From Candidatus Parcubacteria bacterium (GTDB taxonomy: Bacteria; Patescibacteriota; Minisyncoccia; Phycocordibacterales; CAIZLB01): 5,263 bases of DNA. Position numbers and translations under genes: made by a program. Below are positions 1 through 5,196 of the stretch, one piece after another (the first letter of the stretch is position 1; every line of letters starts with the position of its first letter). The notes below the pieces were generated by a model, which worked only from the letters and a program-made list of their open reading frames with translations, had not been told where the DNA came from and did no database searches. The stretch lies in contig JACMMR010000041.1 of NCBI GenBank assembly GCA_014378965.1, positions 1 through 5,263 of the forward strand, given 5' to 3'.

Positions 1-16
1 AAAGCTTTCTTTCATG

Positions 17-89
17 TGCAAGCACTAGGATTTGAACCTAGGACCGGTCGTGTATAAGACGACTGCTCTACCAACTGAGCTATGCTTGC
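17..89 (-). tRNA. tRNA-Ile with anticodon UAU
   Basis: On the minus strand the 73 nt fold into a complete cloverleaf: a 7-bp acceptor stem (GCAAGCA with TGCTTGC), U8-A9, a 4-bp D stem (GCTC/GAGC) with GG in the D loop, a 5-bp anticodon stem (GTCGT/ACGAC), a 5-nt variable loop and a 5-bp T stem (CTAGG/CCTAG) with loop TTCAAAT. The anticodon loop is CTTATAC, so the anticodon is UAU and it should read the isoleucine codon AUA. The discriminator base is A73, as usual for tRNA-Ile. The next bases are CAT, so CCA is not encoded and must be added after transcription. Most bacteria read AUA with a CAU tRNA modified by TilS to carry lysidine, so this anticodon is uncommon. The gene lies 49 bp downstream of ftsH on the same strand. 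AUA codons are frequent in the neighbouring genes, which fits. Confidence 0.96.
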
Positions 90-94
90 GTATC

Positions 95-120
95 AAATGA
101 TATAACTCAATATATCATTT
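95..120. terminator. Hairpin between ftsH and tRNA-Ile, possibly a terminator
   Basis: A perfect 10-bp inverted repeat, AAATGATATA (95-104) and TATATCATTT (111-120), encloses a 6-nt loop. It sits 18 bp past the ftsH stop codon. Read on the plus strand it is followed by further T residues, like an intrinsic terminator facing away from the tRNA. Read on the minus strand, the direction of ftsH, it is preceded by A residues and followed by GATAC, so it lacks the U tract of a good terminator. It may protect the ftsH mRNA 3' end, act as a weak terminator, or be an RNA processing site ahead of the tRNA. The TTATAT inside the right part of the hairpin on the minus strand could also serve as a -10 box for the tRNA. 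Confidence 0.4.
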
Positions 121-138
121 TTTGGAATTTTATCAAAC

Positions 139-2010
139 CTAATCCTTTTCTACCCTAATTCCAAAGCCTCTAATAATCTCCTCGTACTCACCCTGCTCTA
201 GCGTTTCTTTCTCTACCAAAGCTTTTGATATCCCATCCAATGCTTCTCTATGTTTTGTAATAATTTCAAGCACACGACCATATGCCTCGTTCATTATTTT
301 TGAAACCTCATTATCGATAAATTCATTTGTTTTTTCACTATAATTTTTTGCCTCTACACCATTGCCAAACATAGTTCTTCCACCAGCCGGCTCTAGAGCG
401 ACAGGACCTACAGCATCAGACATACCGTATTTTGTTACCATGTCTCTTGCAAGAGCTGATGCTACCTGTAAATCATTTGACGAGCCCGTTGTCAGGTCAC
501 CAAAAATAGTTTTTTCAACCACATATCCTCCAAGTGAAACAGCTATATCATCCAAGAATTCTAATTTTGATTGCATTCTTTTATCTTCATTTGGAAGTTT
601 TAGTGTATACCCCATGGCACGACCTCTAGATATAACAGAAACTTTGTGAACAGGATCAGCATATGGAAGAATTGATGCAACGATAGCATGTCCTGCCTCG
701 TGGTATGCAGTCAAGTTTTTTTCTTTTTTATTCATCACATGTGTTTGACGAATCGGCCCAAGCATTACTTTTTCGATAGATACAATAAGATCATCTTGTG
801 TGATTTCTTTTCTATCATGACGTGCAGCCATAATTGCTGCTTCGTTCATAACTGAGTGCAGGTCTGCTCCAGAAAATCCAGGAGTTCGTTCTGCAACAGT
901 TTCAAGACGTATATCTTTTACAAAAGGTTTATTCTTAGCATGTATTTTAAGAATCTCTATTCTATCTTTTCGATCTGGCAATTCTACATTTACCCTTCTA
1001 TCAAAACGGCCTGGTCTCAAAAGTGCAGGATCTAAAACATCTGGTCTGTTTGTGGCTGCCATAATGATCACAGAGTCTGATGGCTCAAAACCATCCATCT
1101 CAACAAGAATCTGATTAAGGGTTTGTTCACGCTCATCATTTCCTCCTCCCATACCGACACCTCGTACTCGCCCAACTGCATCAATCTCATCAATAAATAT
1201 GATTGCTGGTTGTGATGCACGAGCAACCTTAAACATGTCTCGCACACGAGATGCACCAACACCTACAAACAACTCCACAAACTCAGAACCTGATATTGAG
1301 AAAAATGACACATTGGCTTCTCCTGCTACAGCTCTAGCCAACAATGTTTTTCCTGTTCCTGGGGCACCCATCAACAATATACCTCTTGGAATTCTAGCGC
1401 CTATAGATGTAAACTTTTTTGGATTTTTTAGAAAATCAACAACCTCCTCAAGCTCATGTTTTGCCTCCTTAACACCAGCAACATCCGCAAAAGTTATTTT
1501 TTCTTTTTGTCCATCTGGGGCCATCAACTTTGCACGTGATGATCCAAAAGAGAATGCTTGTCCGCCACCAACATTTTTCATACCTCGAGTTAAAAACCAT
1601 ATAACTAAAAAGAATAAAATTATTGGAAATAAAAATGGCAAAAGATTCATCAAAATATAACTAAAACTCGTATCATCTTTTATTTCGATAGACGTGAGTG
1701 CTAATTTTGTCTTATCAACCCCAAGATTTGAAAGTGTATCTGTTAGTGAGGCGTCATTTTCTTTTTTAGAAAATTTAACCGTTTTGTCTTTATATGTTAC
1801 CTCAATCTTATCATTAACATTTTTTATTGAGGTTATTTTTTCAGTATTAATATCATTAACCAATTCTGAAAGATTAATATGTTGATCTGCTTTTTTATCA
1901 TTTTGTACATAATTTGCTAATAAAAAAATTACTACAAAGAATAGTATTATTCCAATGATATTTTTTGTTACTATTTTACCAAAACCTGTTTCCTTTTTGT
2001 TTTTTACCAT
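139..2010 (-). CDS. ftsH: ATP-dependent zinc metalloprotease FtsH
   Basis: This is a membrane-anchored AAA+ protease that unfolds and degrades misassembled membrane proteins and selected cytosolic proteins, including SsrA-tagged ones in well-studied bacteria. At 623 aa it is a normal full length. Visible parts in order: a first membrane helix (about 17-35), an extracytoplasmic domain (36-116), a second helix (117-140), a GGG linker (148-150), Walker A GAPGTGKT (215-222), a pore loop FVGVGA (248-253), Walker B IIFIDEID (270-277), a second region of homology ending in RPGRFDRR with arginine fingers R335 and R338, zinc motif HEAGH (437-441), and the third ligand D513 in TTGSSND. All key residues are intact. 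The stop is TAG. The ATG at 2010 is the first codon after the 42-bp gap shared with divergent smpB. AGGA occurs one base before the ATG, too close for an SD, while a TGCTAATAT promoter element ends 6 nt before the ATG, suggesting a leaderless mRNA. Confidence 0.98.
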   Translation of the reverse strand: MVKNKKETGFGKIVTKNIIGIILFFVVIFLLANYVQNDKKADQHINLSELVNDINTEKITSIKNVNDKIEVTYKDKTVKFSKKENDASLTDTLSNLGVDKTKLALTSIEIKDDTSFSYILMNLLPFLFPIILFFLVIWFLTRGMKNVGGGQAFSFGSSRAKLMAPDGQKEKITFADVAGVKEAKHELEEVVDFLKNPKKFTSIGARIPRGILLMGAPGTGKTLLARAVAGEANVSFFSISGSEFVELFVGVGASRVRDMFKVARASQPAIIFIDEIDAVGRVRGVGMGGGNDEREQTLNQILVEMDGFEPSDSVIIMAATNRPDVLDPALLRPGRFDRRVNVELPDRKDRIEILKIHAKNKPFVKDIRLETVAERTPGFSGADLHSVMNEAAIMAARHDRKEITQDDLIVSIEKVMLGPIRQTHVMNKKEKNLTAYHEAGHAIVASILPYADPVHKVSVISRGRAMGYTLKLPNEDKRMQSKLEFLDDIAVSLGGYVVEKTIFGDLTTGSSNDLQVASALARDMVTKYGMSDAVGPVALEPAGGRTMFGNGVEAKNYSEKTNEFIDNEVSKIMNEAYGRVLEIITKHREALDGISKALVEKETLEQGEYEEIIRGFGIRVEKD

Positions 2011-2052
2011 GTCCTGATATTAGCATGTATTTATGCTATTATCTATGTAAAT
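2011..2052. promoter_or_regulatory. Divergent ftsH/smpB promoter region
   Basis: Only 42 bp separate the two start codons. On the plus strand, TGCTATTAT (2034-2042) is an extended -10 (TG, one base, TATTAT) ending 10 nt before the smpB ATG. A -35-like CTGATA (2014-2019, 4 of 6 consensus bases) lies 17 nt upstream of the hexamer. On the minus strand, TGCTAATAT (2025 down to 2017) is another extended -10 ending 6 nt before the ftsH ATG, with TAGATA (2045 down to 2040, 4 of 6) 17 nt upstream. The two promoters overlap almost completely, so RNA polymerase could probably occupy only one at a time. No SD of sensible spacing is present for either gene. The motifs are seen directly; promoter activity and mutual exclusion are inferred. 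Confidence 0.62.
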
Positions 2053-2496
2053 ATGGCTATTATTCAAAACCGAAAAGCATATCATAATTATGAAGTACTG
2101 GACAAGATTGAGGCTGGTATAGTGCTTTTTGGGTATGAAGTTAAAGCAATCAGAGCTGCCCATATGTCATTGGATGGGGCCTATATACTTGTTGATAAAA
2201 CCAAAAAGGTTATACTAGTTGGTGCCAATATCAAACCGTTGCAGCCAGAAAACGTACCTGATTCATACCTTGAAACACGATCCAGAGAGTTGTTGTTGAA
2301 CAAAAAACAGATTGCAGAACTTATTCTTAAGACTGAGCAAATAGGACATACCATCATACCCCTTTCCATATATAGCAAGGAAGGGTTGATAAAGGTTGAG
2401 ATAGCCCTTGTAAAAGGTAAGAGAAAATTTGATAAACGTGAGACTTTAAAAAAGAAAGATGCACAGAGAGAGATCGATAGAGTGTTTAAGCGATAG
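2053..2496 (+). CDS. smpB: SsrA-binding protein SmpB
   Basis: SmpB binds the tRNA-like domain of tmRNA, delivers it to stalled ribosomes, and places its C-terminal tail in the empty mRNA channel to start trans-translation. The 147-aa protein shows the whole family pattern. The N-terminal NRKAYHNYEVLDKIEAGIVL (6-25) leads into the conserved EVKAIR (29-34). LDGAYI (40-45) and NIKPLQPEN (59-67) follow in the beta-barrel part, then RSRELLLNK (76-84). The basic KGKRKFDKRE (121-130) and tail TLKKKDAQREIDR (131-143) complete it. Length is close to the usual 145-160 aa. The ATG follows an extended -10 by 10 nt and has no SD, so a very short 5' leader is likely. It is divergent from ftsH, and its last 11 bp overlap the 3' end of the convergent M16 gene. 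The RNA partner, ssrA, is encoded about 2.2 kb downstream on the same strand. Confidence 0.98.
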   Translation: MAIIQNRKAYHNYEVLDKIEAGIVLFGYEVKAIRAAHMSLDGAYILVDKTKKVILVGANIKPLQPENVPDSYLETRSRELLLNKKQIAELILKTEQIGHTIIPLSIYSKEGLIKVEIALVKGKRKFDKRETLKKKDAQREIDRVFKR

Positions 2497-3802
2497 TTGT
2501 TTTGATGGTTTTAGGTTTCAATATTTCAAATACAAATTTATCTACTGGCAAATATTCTTTTGAAAATTCAACAGTATCTTGATATGTGACTTTTTCCATC
2601 GCATCTATTAGATCGTTTAAAAGTAGATTGTGATCATAGTTAATGTAACTATTTACTGCACTATCCAAAATATCATTTGTCACTCTCTCACTTGATATAA
2701 ATCTATCGATAATTAATTCTTTATTCTTATTAAATTTATCTTCAAAAATGCCGTCACTTACACCTTCAATAATCTCTTTAATGAGTGATATTGATTTTTC
2801 TATATATTCTGGATTCAACTTACTCTGAATGTAAACACTTTGAAAAGTAACTCTTGAACCTGTCCCTGCACCAGCTGAGTAACATAATTTATTTTCTGTT
2901 CTTAATTTTTCATACACCAAATCATTTATTACCATCACTAGAAGATGTTGGGTAGCGATTTTTTTTAGATTACTTACACAATCAAATTTGGGAATTATTA
3001 TCTCAGCTTCTATACCTGCCTGTTCCTCATCCCCTAATCCTATGTCAATATATTTACTTTCATACATATTCTGCTTAGGTTTTTCAATAGTTGAAGGTAC
3101 AACCGGAGCTATTGATTTTTCCCCAAGTATCATTTTTTCAAGATTACTATTAATTATTTTTTTAATATCTTCAAGCTTCTCCAAATTCCCTGCGACAAAA
3201 ATCCTTAAGTTATTTTTTACTAAAAATTTTTCCTTTGCTTTTTTTAAGTCTTTAAAAGTGTTTTTTTGAATTGTATCAACCCAACCTATAATATTATTTG
3301 TTCTTAAATAATCCGGAAATTCAAAAAGATTGTTTACCCGTAAATCATTTACATATTTCAAATACGTTTCATTTGTATAATATCTCCAAAACTCTTGAAT
3401 GATAACTTTCTTTTCACTCTCAACAGCTTCATGATCAAACTTTGGACTTATAATTGATGCAAAATAAACATTTAGCACATGTTCAATATGTTGTGGTAAA
3501 CATTTACCTGTAAGTTGTAATTTATATAAACTTGTTGATGCATTTGCAGTTCCTAGTGTGTATTTTTTTGAAAATTCTTGATAGGCTTTTTCATCTTCAA
3601 TAAGATCACTCCCTTTAAGCATTGTGTGTTCAAGAAGATGTGCTGCACCTTCGAAACCTGGTTCATCATGCATCGCACCATAATCAAATACAATTCGAAT
3701 GTGAACACAAGGTGCTGTTGCAATATGTTTATAATAAAAAGGTACACCACCAACATAATCCTCTGTAAATAAATAAGGATCTTCTTTAAAATATGTAGTC
3801 AT
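2486..3802 (-). CDS. M16 family zinc metallopeptidase (insulinase/processing-peptidase type)
   Basis: M16 peptidases are zinc enzymes that enclose and cut peptides or small unfolded proteins. In numbering from the longer possible start (ATG at 3838, 450 aa), the inverted zinc motif HLLEH is at 67-71 (ligands H67 and H71, catalytic E70). Downstream, E142 and E149 in SEKKVIIQEF match the conserved acidic pair, with E149 the probable third ligand. The C-terminal half carries KLRTENKLCYSAGAG (311-325), matching the family's substrate-binding Arg and Tyr (R313, Y320). I prefer the ATG at 3802, giving 438 aa. A perfect TATAAT (3815 down to 3810) ends 7 nt before it and lies inside the longer reading frame, and neither start has an SD. 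There is no signal peptide or membrane helix, so it is probably cytosolic. No second M16 subunit is visible, so it may work as a homodimer. The natural substrate is unknown. The 3' end overlaps smpB by 11 bp. Confidence 0.9.
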   Translation of the reverse strand: MTTYFKEDPYLFTEDYVGGVPFYYKHIATAPCVHIRIVFDYGAMHDEPGFEGAAHLLEHTMLKGSDLIEDEKAYQEFSKKYTLGTANASTSLYKLQLTGKCLPQHIEHVLNVYFASIISPKFDHEAVESEKKVIIQEFWRYYTNETYLKYVNDLRVNNLFEFPDYLRTNNIIGWVDTIQKNTFKDLKKAKEKFLVKNNLRIFVAGNLEKLEDIKKIINSNLEKMILGEKSIAPVVPSTIEKPKQNMYESKYIDIGLGDEEQAGIEAEIIIPKFDCVSNLKKIATQHLLVMVINDLVYEKLRTENKLCYSAGAGTGSRVTFQSVYIQSKLNPEYIEKSISLIKEIIEGVSDGIFEDKFNKNKELIIDRFISSERVTNDILDSAVNSYINYDHNLLLNDLIDAMEKVTYQDTVEFSKEYLPVDKFVFEILKPKTIKTTIA

Positions 3803-3838
3803 AGGGTTAATTATACTAGACGTGTCAATGACTAGCAT
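3803..3838 (-). promoter_or_regulatory. Candidate promoter of the M16 peptidase gene
   Basis: On the minus strand a consensus TATAAT lies at 3815 down to 3810, and 7 nt later comes the ATG at 3802. No convincing -35 stands 17 nt upstream. The -10 is followed by TAACCCT, which is not an SD. A second, similar stretch (TCTAGTATTA, about 3849 to 3840) sits roughly 27 bp further upstream, so the TCTAGTAT core is repeated in tandem. If this is the real promoter, the first 12 codons of the longer reading frame (starting at 3838) are not transcribed and the mRNA is leaderless. Confidence 0.5.
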
Positions 3839-3881
3839 GTAATACTAGAAGCAGGATCAATATTTTGAAGAATAAAGTTGT

Positions 3882-3941
3882 GGAAAACAAAATTAATAGA
3901 GTGTTTACTGGGTAAAATCTTTATAATTTCTTTTGTTTTCC
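3882..3941. repeat. 11-bp inverted repeat upstream of the DUF3800 gene
   Basis: GGAAAACAAAA (3882-3892) and TTTTGTTTTCC (3931-3941) are perfect inverted copies separated by 38 nt. The spacer contains a smaller dyad, TTTAC (3904-3908) with GTAAA (3912-3916), and a perfect TATAAT hexamer (3922-3927). The arms could be a protein-binding dyad, an element end, or, if transcribed from further upstream, an RNA stem in the leader. No function is shown by the sequence itself. Confidence 0.5.
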
Positions 3942-3970
3942 TTAATGAAGGGTTTGATATGATTTTTATC
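3922..3970 (+). promoter_or_regulatory. Candidate promoters and start signals of the DUF3800 gene
   Basis: Two arrangements compete. First, the extended -10 TGATATGAT (3955-3963) ends 7 nt before the ATG at 3971, giving a leaderless mRNA like the other genes here. Second, a perfect TATAAT (3922-3927) could start an RNA near 3934 carrying an SD-like GAAGGG (3947-3952), 6 nt before an in-frame ATG at 3959, which would add four residues. Neither has a good -35. The first fits the pattern of the neighbouring genes; the second has the only properly spaced SD-like site in the window. Confidence 0.45.
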
Positions 3971-4564
3971 ATGCAAGAAAAATTACATATTTATATTGAT
4001 GAGAGTGGAGATACTGGAATAAAATTTGAAAAGGGTTCAAGTGAATTTTTTGTGATTTCTATAGTCATTGTCAGCTCTAAAGATTTAAGCGAATTGAATA
4101 AAAATTTGGAAGAAATACGTGATGGATTATTATTTAAATCTAAAGAGATCAAATTTTCAAAAATATTGTTTAAGCATAAGATTATCTTTTTTAAATCAAT
4201 ACGTAGACTAAACTTTATTGCGTATGCATTTATTTTTAATAAAAATTTTTGTAAGCAATATAAATACATAGACTATCTAACGCAGCCATTAAAAGAACTT
4301 AGTTTAAGTAATAATTCCGCTGAATCTATCATTACCATCGATGGCAAGGATAAAAAAATGTTTTCAAACAACGATATTAAAATGATTAAAAATTTAACTA
4401 GGATAAAAACAAAGATTATATTTTGTGATTCTAAGAAAAGTATACTGATACAACTATCAGACATGTTAGCAGGACTAATTCATGCTGTTTATAAAAATAA
4501 AAATGGTTATTTTGAAACCCTAAATTTACTACAACACAAAATAAAAATCACCTTTTTAAGATGA
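3971..4564 (+). CDS. DUF3800 domain protein, function unknown
   Basis: The 197-aa product from the ATG at 3971 has the signature of the DUF3800 family (PF12686). YIDESGDTG (8-16) lies at the N-terminus. After KEIKFSKIL (58-66), a strand with D124 (IITIDGKD, 121-128) follows, and then CDSKKSILIQLSDMLAGLI (152-170). The conserved acidic residues (D10, E11, D124, D153, D164) resemble the RNase H-like arrangement proposed for this family, so a metal-dependent nucleic-acid activity is possible but unproven. Members occur in many accessory and defence-related contexts. The frame stays open to a TTG at 3878, but that extension is unlike the family and probably untranslated; an ATG at 3959 is a realistic alternative. 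The gene is very AT-rich: counted by eye, 4081-4140 and 4141-4200 have 14 and 10 G+C of 60, against 26 to 30 of 60 in two ftsH lines. No partner gene is beside it. The stop codon lies in a hairpin. Confidence 0.85.
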   Translation: MQEKLHIYIDESGDTGIKFEKGSSEFFVISIVIVSSKDLSELNKNLEEIRDGLLFKSKEIKFSKILFKHKIIFFKSIRRLNFIAYAFIFNKNFCKQYKYIDYLTQPLKELSLSNNSAESIITIDGKDKKMFSNNDIKMIKNLTRIKTKIIFCDSKKSILIQLSDMLAGLIHAVYKNKNGYFETLNLLQHKIKITFLR

Positions 4565-4572
4565 TTTTTATT
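4540..4572 (+). terminator. Hairpin terminator overlapping the DUF3800 stop codon
   Basis: AATAAAAATCA (4540-4550) and TGATTTTTATT (4562-4572) form a perfect 11-bp stem with an 11-nt loop. The TGA stop codon (4562-4564) begins the 3' arm. The stem is poor in GC and the T-rich run is within the 3' arm, so termination strength is uncertain. The mirrored A and T runs would let it work in either direction. Confidence 0.5.
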
Positions 4573-4664
4573 ACGATGCTCCCTATCTTTATTTGGAAAG
4601 CTATCCATACGGATGCAGTTCAGGAACACAGCTTCTACTTTCTATCTTATCACCCTAGCCTTTT

Positions 4665-4711
4665 TTGTCAAATATGTAATACTAACCCTATGTAGACGTC
4701 TACATATATAC
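4665..4711 (+). promoter_or_regulatory. Presumed ssrA promoter with an 18-bp palindrome
   Basis: TTGTCA (4665-4670) matches the -35 consensus at 5 of 6 bases. At 18 nt spacing stands TATGTA (4689-4694), a weak -10; TACATA (4701-4706), ending 5 nt before the tmRNA 5' end, is an alternative without a clear -35. Both candidate -10 boxes lie within the perfect 18-bp palindrome TATGTAGACGTCTACATA (4689-4706). A dimeric regulator bound there would block transcription. The palindrome is certain; the promoter and any operator role are inferred. The rest of the 4573-4711 gap holds no gene I can support. Confidence 0.4.
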
Positions 4712-5106
4712 GGGGATGACCGGATTCGATATATAGATCTTTAACACATATGCGTAACCGAGTACCCTCAAATCTCGTTAAACTTTGAGGAACCTTATGT
4801 GCTAAAAACACTAAAGCTGTTGCGTCCAATTTTGGATTCAGCAACTCTTTCGCCTTTGCTAGAGCCTAGCTCTACCTCATGCGAGACGTCTTACTTTTAT
4901 CTGCTTTGTGTGAGAAATAAGGCGTAATATAGCAAAGCAAGGTTAAGGGTCGTAATCTTTCCCCTTAATCGAGATTATAAGATTAGTTTATATGATGTTT
5001 GGATGTGTATTTATAATCATATAAATGAAATTTGAAAACATATCTATGTTACGTAGAAGTATGTGTTATACCTATATAGACGAGGGTTCAACTCCCTCCA
5101 TCTCCA
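4712..5106 (+). ncRNA. ssrA: tmRNA (transfer-messenger RNA)
   Basis: The 395-nt RNA rescues stalled ribosomes with SmpB. Its ends form a tRNA-like domain: acceptor GGGGATG (4712-4718) with CATCTCC (5099-5105), discriminator A5106, and T arm GAGGG/CCCTC around TTCAACT (5082-5098). CCA is not encoded. The long H2 helix pairs 4742-4750 with 5060-5068 and 4752-4758 with 5048-5054. Pseudoknot 1 pairs CGAG (4759-4762) with CTCG (4774-4777) and CCTCAAA (4766-4772) with TTTGAGG (4784-4790). Ten nt later the resume codon GCT (4801) opens a 22-residue tag, beginning AKNTKA and ending SFAFARA, with stop TAG at 4867-4869 in the tip of a hairpin (4860-4874). Two more pseudoknots pair 4886-4893/4918-4925 with 4902-4908/4933-4939, and 4941-4949/4962-4970 with 4953-4958/4972-4977. 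A last stem is 4987-4996/5016-5025. It is a standard one-piece tmRNA, not a permuted two-piece form. Confidence 0.97.
4801..4869 (+). other. Proteolysis-tag reading frame inside ssrA
   Basis: From resume codon GCT the frame encodes 22 residues and stops at TAG (4867-4869). It starts Ala-Lys-Asn, a common kind of tag opening, and ends Phe-Ala-Phe-Ala-Arg-Ala. The FAFA part recalls mycoplasma tags. The final Arg-Ala differs from the usual Ala-Ala type ending read by ClpX. The frame choice rests on the 10-nt spacing from pseudoknot 1, the alanine codon and the hydrophobic end; one competing frame is longer but unlike a tag, and the other stops at once. Confidence 0.88.
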
Positions 5107-5114
5107 CAAAACAG

Positions 5115-5144
5115 AAAAATCACAGACTTGCTCTGTGATTTTTT
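5115..5144 (+). terminator. Rho-independent terminator of ssrA
   Basis: AAAAATCACAGA (5115-5126) pairs perfectly with TCTGTGATTTTT (5132-5143) around a 5-nt loop, and the T run continues to 5144. It begins 9 nt after the mature tmRNA end, as expected for an intrinsic terminator. The upstream A run makes it usable in the other direction too, for anything transcribed leftwards from beyond the window. Confidence 0.88.
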
Positions 5145-5158
5145 CTATATAGGTGATG

Positions 5159-5182
5159 AGAAAGTGCATAATTGCACTTTCT
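5159..5182. repeat. 10-bp inverted repeat after the ssrA terminator
   Basis: AGAAAGTGCA (5159-5168) and TGCACTTTCT (5173-5182) are perfect inverted copies around the 4-nt loop TAAT. No T tract follows on either strand, so it does not look like a terminator. It may be a protein-binding dyad or part of an RNA hairpin in a transcript entering or leaving the window. Confidence 0.6.
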
Positions 5183-5196
5183 TGTAGGAGTTGAAA

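Noticed and set aside
362..1885. Plus-strand open frames opposite ftsH (362-649, 1199-1660, 1694-1885)
   Set aside because: They are antisense shadows of the conserved ftsH coding sequence and have no sensible protein features.
3878..3970. N-terminal extension of the DUF3800 frame from a TTG at 3878
   Set aside because: It rests on a TTG without an SD, has no family similarity, and runs through the inverted repeat and both promoter candidates.
3988..4464. Minus-strand frames opposite the DUF3800 gene
   Set aside because: The plus-strand frame has clear family motifs over its whole length; the antisense frames are low-complexity shadows.
4573..4688. Possible degenerate tRNA or integrase remnant around 4600-4660
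   Set aside because: A few bases recall a tRNA D arm, but no acceptor, anticodon or T arm can be folded; the short minus-strand peptides here have stops and no motif.
4804..4929. Longer alternative open frame inside the tmRNA
   Set aside because: It crosses the pseudoknot region, lacks the alanine resume codon at the right distance from pseudoknot 1, and its product is not tag-like.
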